NCBI GenBank assembly: GCA_964030475.1
Contig: CAXIPT010000001.1
Span: 16,263,723-16,327,722 of the forward strand
DNA from: Tethya wilhelma
Taxonomy: Eukaryota; Porifera; Demospongiae; Tethyida; Tethyidae
Direction: 5' to 3'
DNA length: 64,000 bases
Shown: positions 24,683 through 34,508 of the stretch, piece by piece
Layout of the letters: the number at the start of each line of letters is the position of its first letter
Position numbering within the stretch: the stretch's first letter is position 1
Program-made: the position numbers and the translations under genes
The notes under the pieces: generated by a model
Told to the model about the DNA's origin: nothing
The model's input: only the letters and a program-made list of their open reading frames with translations
Databases searched by the model: none

Positions 24683-26955
24683 ATGAGAATGTCAAACACA
24701 GCTGAAAAAGAGCTAGACTCTAATGAGGATTCTACCATGCTTTTTAGTGGCTTGACTGAATCAGAGGTCATACCACTTCGGGAAACTGTTGGGGTGTATT
24801 CTAGTGGCAGCAGCAGTCCCGTGTGTGCACCGTGGAATCTTTTAAAGAAATTTAGAAATGCTAGGATTGTGACTGTGGAGCCTGCTCTCTTCTTCTTCTT
24901 CTTTGCCTTCCTCATCTATGGTCCAATCCATCAGCAATACTACTTCCAGAGATATGGATTGCAGCTTCTTCAAAATACATCATTTCCTTTTCCCAATGAC
25001 TCATTTTGTCTCAACAGCTCTGTGGTTGATCAATATGCAGGAAATGGTACACACAAGAAAGTTGAATCGTTCTCAGTTCGTTTGGTGCTATATGCCCAAC
25101 TAGCCAACAGGATACCAGCAGTAATTGTCACGATCCTCACAGGACCACTGTCAGATAAGTTTGGACGGAAACCAGTTATCATTGCTGTCGGAATTGGCAA
25201 GCTATTGCAAGCTGCAATAACAGCTGTGATAGTACACTTTGAGTTGAATCCCTACTATTTTATTGTCGCAAACTTCTTTTCAGGAATCTTTGGTGATCGA
25301 CCAGCCATCATGGGAGGGTCGTATGCTTACCTCGCAGATGTAAGCTCACCAAAATGGAGGAGTCTTAGATTTGGGATCCTTGAAGGTTCAATGGCTTCTG
25401 GTGCACTACTTGGCCAGTTTTTGGGTGGATTCTGGTTGAACTCCATCAACTGTAGCTTCATGCCACTAATGTGGATGAATGTAGCTTGTAATGCTGCCAT
25501 TATTGTATATGGTTTGTTTTTTCTGCCTGAATCTCTTAGCCAGGAGGAAAGAAAAGTGGCATCTGAGAAAAACCCAAAAGGCTTTCAAGCAACACTTAAA
25601 GGATTAAAGATGTTTTGCGGAAGATTACCAAAGTATTCAGGATCGGTTGTGTGGAAACTTTGGGTATCATTATTCATTACCTGTCTCGTGCTGGTCAACA
25701 CATTGGGCTGGGGTTACATCAATGTTTTCTTTCTCAAGGAATTTCCATTTGAATTTGATCCACGTAAAATTGGAATTTATGAAGGCGTGTACTCATCCTC
25801 AACTATTGTAGCAACAACTCTGGTACTAGGAACAATCGTTGCTTTGAAAGCACCAGATTCTATCATAGCAATTATCGGTCTGTCTTTCAATTGTGTCTGT
25901 AACTTGTTGACTGGTCTTGCCAGGAGAGGATATCAAGTTTTCATTAGTAAGTCACTCAATATATAGAATGATGTTATGCTACCAATACAGCTGCATCAGT
26001 TCATAACACAATGTGGTGTATTGTTTTGCATAATTATATAGTTGCTGCCTTTCAAGGTGTTGATACAATTACTTGGGCTGGTTTAAGAGGATATGCTTCA
26101 AAACTGGTAGCATTTGAAGATCAAGGTATTAACACAAATATTTATAAATATCACAGATCAGAGGAGGTACACACATGAGTGTCAATTAGTGTATTCCAAT
26201 CACGTGACCACCATAGTTTGGTATCGGATTAGTCTCGTGCACCTGCCATGCTGAGTGTGCATGCATGCACTAGACTAAGTAAGCTATTATCTGTGATCAG
26301 AGAAGGTATGACACACAGGTCAAAAGCTTTTGGTAACTCACACATGTATGCACTTTCTCTGATCTTAACCACAATGTATTAATAGTTACATAACATGCCT
26401 ATAAAACCTTCACTGAAGTAAGAGTGAAACAATTGGTCTTGCTATATATGTTAACTATTACAGCTACTCTAACTACCATAATTATACATCTTTAGGGGCA
26501 TTGTTTGCTGTGGCAGCTTCATCTGAAGCAGTTACTAGTGTTATAGCAGGTGTAATATGGCCGAGTGTGTTTGAGCAAGCTGATAAACATGACCATCCTG
26601 GCATCACTTACATTGTCATGGCAGTTATTTCCTTCCTGGGTATACCACTGGCTATGTGAGTATAATCGTCGTGCGATGATGTACATTAATAATAGTTATT
26701 ACAAACTTAAAGATTAATTGTGCTATTATTCTCATTCCATTTTACAGAATACTCCTAATCTTCAGTAGAAAAGGAAACACTCGAAATCATAACCAGAGAT
26801 GGTTCTGTTGTCAATCTCCTTCCGATAGGTCCCGAAGTAACAGTGTTACAAGTTCCGAGTCAACAACTGGTGTAGCTAGTGATGATGGCGATGAAGAGGA
26901 CAAAGACAAACTTTCCAGCTTTACAGAGAAGTCATTACTAATAATTAATACCTGA
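24683..26955 (+). CDS. SLC46-family MFS transporter, array copy E
   Basis: Four exons (24683-25946, 26042-26125, 26496-26655, 26748-26955), 571 residues. Compared with copy D it has an extra acidic N-terminal segment of about 45 residues (ELDSNEDST). The transmembrane core is nearly the same as D, with motif A GPLSDKFGRKPV. The tail is acidic (DDGDEEDKDK) and ends in TEKSLLI, an acidic dileucine. Its second-to-third exon intron is longer than in its sisters and holds an inverted repeat based on GATCAGAGAA/TTCTCTGATC (about 26296-26366). Confidence 0.92.
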
Positions 26956-27333
26956 TAAGTCATACTCTGTTCTTTGTGGTGGTAGTAATCCAATTATAAG
27001 TGTATTATATTTTAATATCAACAATGGAAGCTAGCGCTATAGCTAGACTATATAGCCTAGGTGTGTGATTAGTGGCTGCTATTGACATGATGCAGGTCTA
27101 TACATCCACACAACCACCCTGAGTTTTAATGCGATATGCACACTGGGATAGATCTTATCCGTATCTTATCACCTGATTTTTGGATACACACGCACCTGCG
27201 TTGCTCATTACTCATGAATGCTGCGTACTCATAAATTTAGCTGCACGTGCACATTGTACGCATGCGCATAAACAGATTGAAGGCGAGACAAAGGTCAAAT
27301 GTGCCCTGCTGGACTCCTACATGTACCTATATT
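26956..27333. other. Intergenic gap between SLC46 copy E and the DHDH gene
   Basis: No gene is visible. It contains short palindromic stretches (AGCTAGCGCTATAGCTAG near 27029-27047). The frame of the next gene is open upstream to about 27247, but those residues do not resemble the family. Confidence 0.4.
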
Positions 27334-28338
27334 ATGGCAACTGCACGGCCACTTCAATGGGGTATTCTTAGTGCTGGTAAAATATCTCACGACTTTGCTT
27401 TGTCTTTGAAGACTCTGCCCAAAGATGAACACCAAGTAGTGGCAGTAGCTGCAAGGAAGAGTGAATCTGCTCAAAAATTTGCCTCCACCCACTCAATTGC
27501 ACAATCTTATGGGAGCTATGATCAACTTGGTGAGGACCCCAACATAGATATTGTCTACGTCGGAAATGTTGATCTGAAGCATTATGAAGTAACACTCAAG
27601 CTATTGGAAGCAGGCAAACCGGTGCTTTGTGAAAAACCCATGACTGTGAGATGGCAGGACACCAAGGCCTTGATAGATAAGTCAAGAGAAAAGGGTCTCT
27701 TCCTGATGGAAGCAATGTGGTCGCGTTTCTTTCCAGCAATTGTTGAACTGAAAAAATTAATCGCAGAAGGCTTTATTGGAGATGTAAACTTCATTGAGAT
27801 AAAGTTTTATTTCACTTATCCGATTACTCATCTTTATGGGGGTGGATCAATGTGTGATGCAATTAGTCTTACAACAATGTTGTTTGGTGGGGAACAACCT
27901 GAGAGAATCGATACTCGTGGGACAGTAGCATCGTCTGATCCATCCAATTTTGCTGTTGTAACATTATGGTACTCGAAAGGGCAAAAAGCAGAGTTTACAA
28001 GTAGTGTAGTTTTTGACACATCATTTTCTGCTACCATACATGGTACAAAAGGAGAATTGCGACTGCCTCACCCCTTTTGGAGTGCCACTAAGTTAGAGAT
28101 ACCACAAGGTAATGGCAAGGAGCCACAATTAAAGGAGTATCCCCTCCCAGAACCAATTATGCCAGGATCTTACGACAACTGCACTGGGTTAAGGTTTGAA
28201 GCACAAGAAGTATACGAGTGTTGGAAGCAAGGCAAGAAGGAGAGCCAGATCATGTCTCTTGATCAGTCACTTACTATTGCAAAGGTTGCAGATGACATTA
28301 TGAGTAAACTTGGCGTTGAAAACAAACTGTGTGCTTAA
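27334..28338 (+). CDS. DHDH: Dihydrodiol dehydrogenase-type oxidoreductase (Gfo/Idh/MocA), single exon
   Basis: NADP-dependent trans-1,2-dihydrobenzene-1,2-diol/D-xylose dehydrogenase type enzyme, cytosolic. The ATG at 27334 gives MATARPLQWGIL and 334 residues, the same length as the human protein. An N-terminal Rossmann fold begins WGILSAGKIS (residues 9-18), VVAVAAR is at 35-41, and the Gfo/Idh/MocA signature CEKPM is at 99-103 with the expected Lys101. The C-terminal half has LMEAMWSRFFPA and YGGGSMCD. The gene has no introns, unlike most neighbours. A degraded copy lies 2.9 kb downstream. Substrate is inferred from family only. Confidence 0.9.
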   Translation: MATARPLQWGILSAGKISHDFALSLKTLPKDEHQVVAVAARKSESAQKFASTHSIAQSYGSYDQLGEDPNIDIVYVGNVDLKHYEVTLKLLEAGKPVLCEKPMTVRWQDTKALIDKSREKGLFLMEAMWSRFFPAIVELKKLIAEGFIGDVNFIEIKFYFTYPITHLYGGGSMCDAISLTTMLFGGEQPERIDTRGTVASSDPSNFAVVTLWYSKGQKAEFTSSVVFDTSFSATIHGTKGELRLPHPFWSATKLEIPQGNGKEPQLKEYPLPEPIMPGSYDNCTGLRFEAQEVYECWKQGKKESQIMSLDQSLTIAKVADDIMSKLGVENKLCA

Positions 28339-28502
28339 TTGAAAAAAACTTTTATTTTTATAGGGCCTGAAATAATTTATTGTCGTGACTTGGACCAACT
28401 TATAATACAAGTTCAAAACTGCACGATCTTTTAATTTTAGCATTACAGTGTGATGTACAATACAGGAAGTAAATTAAGCACAGGAAACAATAATTAAGAC
28501 AA

Positions 28503-29430
28503 TTATAGGACCAGTCGGAATCTGCGCAATTTGTCATACACCACAAAGCTCTCTTCAATACACTTCTTCACTTCAAAAGGAAGGTCATCTGGTATTGGTG
28601 GGAGGGGCTGGAGTTCTCCAAAACCAGTACTTGTGATAGCATTGTTAACCCAAGCTCTTGAACAACCAAAGAAAGCTTGGTCCTTCAATTCATGCCACAG
28701 AGAACCTGGTTGAGGCCAAGGCTCCCATTTTGTCATGCCTTCTCTGTATGTGAGACCAACATTCTTGCAATATGCTTCCATCATCTGTTCTGGGTTAGCT
28801 AAAAGATCATCAGCATCAATAATGACAGGGTTGATTCCTAGTCGACTCTTCAAAAGGTCATAAAGTTCATACAAACATTCAAATCCAACATCTCTACGTT
28901 TGTAATGTTCCACAAAATCTACTAAATTGTATTCAAGGGCTCTATAAAGTGACAGTACCATTCTTTGTGGGTTACGAATGAGAAAGGAATGGGTAAGATC
29001 ATTGAAGCCTTCATCCAAGAAGGATTCATATCTTCCTTGAAGTTTGAAGGCAAAATCTTTGACAAAGACAACATTCTTTCCCTCGTACTCTGCTTGTATC
29101 ATCCTGTCTACTTCCTCATAGGTGTAATTTAGTTGAGAATTTGGCATCACTTTCAATGGCTTGCTTCTGTAGTAAGGAGCTGAATAAGGTTCCATAAATG
29201 ACTTTACATTTGGAAGAGTACCAATAGACAGCTGAAATACAGTGGATAAGCTCCTTCCGGAAGTCCACAGCAGAACTCTTTTCGTTTTGACATCAACCTA
29301 AAGTAATAATTTGAAGAGATTGAAGTTGTCATGGTATAAAACTGGATCTGGAATCCATGCCTGAGAGTCACTTGCATGCAGCATGAAGATCAGTCGAAGA
29401 CATGCAGCTCTGACTCACCTTTATCTCCAT
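28503..29430 (-). CDS. Sulfotransferase-like P-loop protein, copy 1
   Basis: Two exons: a 12-nt first exon (29419-29430, MEIK) and 28503-29297, giving 268 residues. The fold is that of the small sulfotransferase-like family found in bacteria and eukaryotes. The PAPS 5'-phosphosulfate loop normally reads W-T-x-P-R-S-x-S-T; here it is WTSGRSLST at residues 15-23, with Gly replacing the Pro kept in copy 2. Downstream HSFLIRNPQRMVLSLYRA resembles the 3'-phosphate binding segment. The gene converges with DHDH (stop codons about 165 bp apart). A later segment, FFGCSRAWVNN, also differs from copy 2. Substrate unknown. Confidence 0.8.
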
Positions 29431-30228
29431 AGTTGAAAACTCCTGGCTCCAGCTGCAAGATTATTTCTAACCACAAACTTTTTGAAAAAAGTAGGAGACA
29501 TGTCATGATATAGAATGGAGACTGTTTTATAGAGAGTTAGTCTAGTCAGATGATGCATGGGTTAGTTAGGTAATTAGGTAATGCAATAGTCTGTTAGTGA
29601 GGTAGCACAATAGTCGGGTAGTGAGGTAGTCGGGTAGTCAGGTAGTCCGGTAGTGAGGTAGTCAGGTAGTCAGGTAGTTGGGTAGTGAAGTAGTCAGGTA
29701 GTTGGGTAGTCGGGTAGTCAGGTAGTTAGTGAAGTAGTCGGGTACCTCACTACCGGACTACCTGACTACCCAACTAGCTGACTACTCACTACCTCACTAC
29801 TTCACTAGTGAAGTAGTCAGGTGGTTGGGTAGTAAGGTAGTGAGGTAGCATATATATCCATACTAATTATAGGAGTTTTCCTGTAGTTTCAAATAATAAT
29901 AATACAAAGTTTAAAGAAACATATTGACAAAAGCAAGTAATAAAAAAATTATCAATCACTGACAGCACAAAGTTCAGAATAACGATTTCTTCTGGTAATA
30001 GTTTATGCAAAAAAAACAATGATGGATTTTGTTCATGGAGGATGTTATCTTCTCAAAACTGAGAGCCAAGTGAAAGCCTGCTCAGCACACACTAAATTAT
30101 ATTCAGGGTGCTTGTCTTTCACCCTCTTAGGATGATAATTTTCTTTACACTTTTCATCACGATGATGTAACTCATCAATGACTTTGCTTATACTTTGTTA
30201 TTTTGCTGAGAAATTTCCCTCCAACAAC
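29431..30228. other. Spacer between duplicated DHDH/sulfotransferase pairs
   Basis: No gene is supported. It holds the GGTAGT minisatellite and AT-rich sequence and separates the 27.3-29.4 kb unit from its duplicate at 30.2-32.0 kb. Confidence 0.5.
29560..29852. repeat. GGTAGT(C/G)(A/G) minisatellite with internal foldback
   Basis: About 25 degenerate tandem units of 8-10 bp (GTAGTCAGGTAGTCGG type) run across the spacer between the two DHDH/sulfotransferase duplicates. From about 29751 to 29805 the units appear in reverse orientation (CCGGACTACCTGACTACCC), so the array can fold on itself. Confidence 0.85.
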
Positions 30229-31048
30229 TCACATCTTATGGGAGCTTTGATTTGAAGCATTATGAAGTAACACTCAAGCTATATTGGAAGCAGGCAAACC
30301 GGTGCTTTGTGAAAAACCCATGACTGTGAGATGGCAGGACACCAAGGCCTTGATAGATAAGTCAAGAGAAAAGGGTCTCTTCCTGATCAGATGGAAGCAA
30401 TGTGGTCGCGTTTCTTTCCAGCAATTGTTGAACTGAAGAAAATAATCGCAGAAGGCTTTATTGGAGATGTAAATTTCATTGAGATAAAGTTTTATTTCAC
30501 TTTTCCGATTACTTATCTTTATGGGGGTGGATCAATGTGTGATGCAATTAGTCTTACAACAATGCTGTTTGGTGGGGAACAACCTGAGAGAATTGATACT
30601 CGTGGGACAGTAGCATCGTCTGATCCCTCCAATTAATTCTACTGTTGTAATGTTGTGGTGTGAATTAAGGACGAAAAGCAGAGTTTACAAGTAGTTTACA
30701 AGTAGTGTATAGTTTTCGACACATCGTTTTCTGCTATCCTACATGGTACAAAAGGAGAATTACGACTGCCTCACCCCTTTTGGAGTGCCACTAAGTTAGA
30801 GATACCACAAGGTGACGGCAAGGAGCCACAATTAAAGGAGTATCCTCTCCCAAAACCAATTACGCCAGGATCTTACGACAACTGCACTAGGTTAAGGTTT
30901 GAAGCACAGGAAGTATATGAGTGTTGGAAGCAAGGCAAGAAGGAGAGCCAGATCATGTCTCTTGAGTCTTGATCAGTCACTTACTATTGCAAAGGTTGCA
31001 GATGACATTATGAGTAAACTTGGCGTTGAAAACAAACTGTGCGCTTGA
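30229..31048 (+). pseudogene. DHDH pseudogene (5'-truncated duplicate)
   Basis: About 95% identical to the DHDH gene from roughly codon 57 to the stop, but lacking the N-terminal Rossmann segment. It has an internal deletion joining GGGAGCT to the GATTTGAAGCATTATG segment, a 2-bp insertion (CTATATTGG versus CTATTGG), a 4-bp insertion before ATGGAAGCAATG, an in-frame stop after SDPSN, and short duplications (GTAGTTTACAAGTAGTG; CTTGAGTCTTGATC). Several insertions look like microhomology slippage. The longest surviving frame is about 80 codons (30391-30636). Confidence 0.93.
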
Positions 31049-31220
31049 TTGGCAAAACTTTTATTTTTTAGGGAATAATTGTCGTGACTTGAACCAACTT
31101 GTAATACAAGTTCAAAACGTACTGATCTTTTAATTTTTGCATGACAGTGTGATGTACAATACAGGAGGTAAATTAAGCACAGGAAACATTACAATAATAA
31201 TTAAGCAGAGTCAAAACAAT

Positions 31221-32024
31221 TTATAGGACCAATCGGAATCTTCGCAATCTGTCATACACCACAAAGCTCTCTTCAATACATTTCTTCACTTCAAAAGGAA
31301 GGTCATCTGGTATTGGTGGGAGGGGCTGGAGTTCTCCAAAACCAGTACTTGTGATGGCATTGTAAATCCACTTCTTATCAGCTCGGTAAAAGAAATTTTG
31401 GTCCTTCAACTCATGCCATGGAGAACCTGGTTGAGGCCAAGGCTCCCATTTTGTCATGCCTTCTCTGTATGTGAGACCAACATTCTTGCAGTATGCTTCC
31501 ATCATTTGTTCTGGGTTAGCTAAAAGATCATCAGCATCAATAATGACAGGGTTGATTCCTAGTCGACTCTTCAAAACATCATAAAGTTCGTACAAACATT
31601 CAAATCCAACATCTCTACGTTTGTAATGTTCCACAAAATCTACTAAATTGTATTCAAGGGCTCTATAAAGTGACAGTACCATTCTTTGTGGGTTACGAAT
31701 GAGAAAGGAATGGGTAAAATCATTGAAGCCTTCATCCAAGAAGGATTCATATCTTCCTTGAAGTTTGAAGACAAAATCTTTGACAAAGACAACATTCTTT
31801 CCCTCGTACTCTGCTTGAATCATCCTGTCTACTTCCTCATAAGTGTAATTTAGTGGAGAATTTGGCATCACTTTCAATGGCTTGCTTCTGTAATAAGGAG
31901 TTGAGTAGGGTTCCAGAAATGACTTCACATCTGGAAGAGTACTAATTGAGAGCTGAAATGCTGTAGATAAGCTCCTAGGTGCAGTCCAGAGTAGAATTCT
32001 CTTGATTCTTGGATTATTAACCAT
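31221..32024 (-). CDS. Sulfotransferase-like P-loop protein, copy 2
   Basis: A single-exon gene of 267 residues starting at MVNNPRIKR (32024); the frame is open further upstream only to a TTG. The intact 5'-phosphosulfate loop WTAPRSLST is at residues 13-21, with the 3'-phosphate-side segment HSFLIRNPQRMVLSLYRA. It is about 92% identical to copy 1 and holds the same position relative to the DHDH pseudogene as copy 1 does to DHDH, so both came from one segmental duplication. Unlike copy 1 it has no intron after a short first exon. Confidence 0.83.
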   Translation of the reverse strand: MVNNPRIKRILLWTAPRSLSTAFQLSISTLPDVKSFLEPYSTPYYRSKPLKVMPNSPLNYTYEEVDRMIQAEYEGKNVVFVKDFVFKLQGRYESFLDEGFNDFTHSFLIRNPQRMVLSLYRALEYNLVDFVEHYKRRDVGFECLYELYDVLKSRLGINPVIIDADDLLANPEQMMEAYCKNVGLTYREGMTKWEPWPQPGSPWHELKDQNFFYRADKKWIYNAITSTGFGELQPLPPIPDDLPFEVKKCIEESFVVYDRLRRFRLVL

Positions 32025-32180
32025 GGCTCTGTCAGATGCAAGATCCAAAGTTCAGGCAAAGGTCGTCAGTGTTACTAGCTATTGATTAGTCAGATCTCAG
32101 ATCATATGACACGATCTGAGATAATTTTGCACAGCCACTCAGTTCCATCTTGAACTGGTCGCTGTCATTGCACTGTAACA
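32025..32180. promoter_or_regulatory. Divergent region between sulfotransferase copy 2 and SLC46 copy F
   Basis: 156 bp separate the two ATG codons. A short inverted repeat (AGATCTCAGATC...GATCTGAGAT, about 32092-32122) sits in the middle. Confidence 0.5.
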
Positions 32181-34259
32181 ATGCCCGCAGGAAGAGGCAG
32201 CAAAGAATCATCACCAGAGGCAAGCCCAGAATTTGGCTCTCAGTATGTGTCTGAAGAAAATGCAAGAGAAATATGCTTGCCATGGAAGTACTACCTTGCA
32301 TTTAGGAATGCCAAGATCATTACAGTAGAGCCTGCAATTTTCTTCTTTATGTTTGCAACATTTCTCTACTCGCCTCTGTACCAGCAGTATTACTATGTGA
32401 ACTATGGTAGCCAGCTACTAGAGAATACTTCCTTTCCCTTCCCCAATGGCTCCTTCTGTCTGAACAGTTCAGATGTGGACAAATATGGTGGAAATGGGAC
32501 ATACAAAATTGTAGAAACATGGTCAGATCATTTGGTACTCTACGGACAGGTTGCCAATCGAATCCCCTCTATACTAGCTACGATCATGATAGGACCACTT
32601 TCAGATCGTTTTGGACGAAAGCCGGTGATTATAGCTTCTGCTTTCGGGAGATTCATTCTTGCTGCAATGTCTCTTGTGATCATCTACTTCAGCTGGAATC
32701 CATATTACTTCATTTTGGCAAATTTCCTATCAGGATTGATGGGAGATTTTCCAGCCATGATAGCAGGTACCTCATCATATCTCGCAGACGTCAGTGCACC
32801 ACAGTGGAGAAGTCTGAGAATCGGCATTGCAACTGGTTTGATCTCCTTAGGAGCACTATTTGGACAATTTTCGGTTGGATATTGGCTAAAGGCGACCAAC
32901 TGTGACTTTGTGTATCCAATGGTCGCAGTAGCAGCAAGCTATTTGATCATTATTGTGTATGTGCTATTGTTTCTCCCTGAATCTTTCACTAGCAAAGAGA
33001 GGGAAGAGTTGGTACTAAAGAACCCAAAAGGTCTGAAGTCACTTACTCAAGGTTTCAGAATTTTTGCTGGAAAAATACCAGGGTATTCAGTGTGGAGACT
33101 TTGGTTCCTACTGATTTCGATAAGCATTATCCTTGTCAACGTCACTGGCTGGGAATACACTAATGTGTATTTTCTCAAGGCTCCTCCTTTGGATTTCAAC
33201 CCAATTCTGATCGGTTACTATCAAAGTGCCTACTCAGCCTCAAGATTTATATCATCTACTCTGATCATTGTAATACTGGTTCTATTTGGAACGCCAGATG
33301 CAGCCATTGCATTGATCGGTATGTCATTTAATGCTGGGTGCAATCTACTGACTGGATTCTCAAGAAGGCTGTGGCAAGTATTTGCAAGTGAGTACTTCAT
33401 ACATGATTGTGATAGCACATAACTGATTCACACATTTCTATTGTGTACAGTTGCTGCATTTCAAGGTATGGACTCTATCACGTGGTCAGGAATAAGAGGC
33501 TACATGTCCAATTTGGTGGCACGTGAAGATCAAGGTACGTCTTATTCTTATGATTCTTGAATGTCCGACATATGATAATGACTATAGACACTGAGCCTTG
33601 AATGCACAATCATAAATTATTGCCCATTGATGCCCATACACATCACCATGCATGCACAGGTGCAATGTTTGCAATGGTAGCGTCAGCAGAAGCAATTGCC
33701 AGTCTCCTTGCAAGCATCGTGTGGCCTCTCATCTATCCCCTAACACTCCAGCACAATCTCAGTCCAGGCACGACCTTCTTCTTCATGGCAGGTGTCATGG
33801 TGCTCACACTGCCCCTTCCTTTGTAAGTTGCATGCATGTATACGTACAGCAATCATGACATTGTGTTATAAACCTTTTGTTTTGCTATGTGCTAGATCTA
33901 TTGTGCTTTGATTTTAATTAATGAGTAACATGTGAGTGCAATGAATCTAGTTATCCACACCCACATGTATGCATGCATTGTTTGTGTGATCTTTCCTCCT
34001 CCACATTAATTATTATGTTTAAGATCCTGCAGGATGTGTGATGTATACAATACTTTTATTGTTCCTACATTGCAGAATACTGGTCATCTTTCACAAACCG
34101 AAAGAGAAAGATATCGATGTTGTTGAAAATGACATCAGGCAACCACTATTCTCTGATCCTGAACGAGCTCCTTTGTTGAACTATGGCATCAATACCAAAC
34201 TTAGCAATGAGAGAGATGTGCTTCAACCTCGGGATACAAATGAGCAAATAAACTCATAG
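32181..34259 (+). CDS. SLC46-family MFS transporter, array copy F
   Basis: Four exons (32181-33387, 33451-33534, 33660-33822, 34076-34259), 545 residues. Core marks are TVEPAIFFFMF in TM1, FCLNSSDVDKY sequons, motif A GPLSDRFGRKPV, DVSAPQW, FLPESFTSKERE, and REDQG before the third intron. The acidic tail contains PERAPLL (acidic dileucine). Exon phases and the 84-bp second exon match C, D, E, G and H. Separated from copy E by the inserted DHDH/sulfotransferase block. Confidence 0.93.
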
Positions 34260-34508
34260 CAATACTAGTGTGGCTATATGCAAATATCATGACATTGTAT
34301 GTTTGTGTACGCGTGTATGTGTAACAAGCTAGTGGTTACCAATTTAAATATTTATATTAAAATATTTATTTTTTTAATTTTTCTCTTTTTTTTATTGTTC
34401 TCTTCAATGTGCCACACTTATAATTGTAATTTTACCACAATACAAGTACAATGGTGTAGTAGTACGTGTGGCACTTTGCTTCCTAGATCCTGCATACCTG
34501 GTAGTCAC

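Noticed and set aside
29560..29852. CRISPR-like array
   Set aside because: The units are 8-10 bp contiguous minisatellite repeats with no unique spacers, and the genome is eukaryotic.
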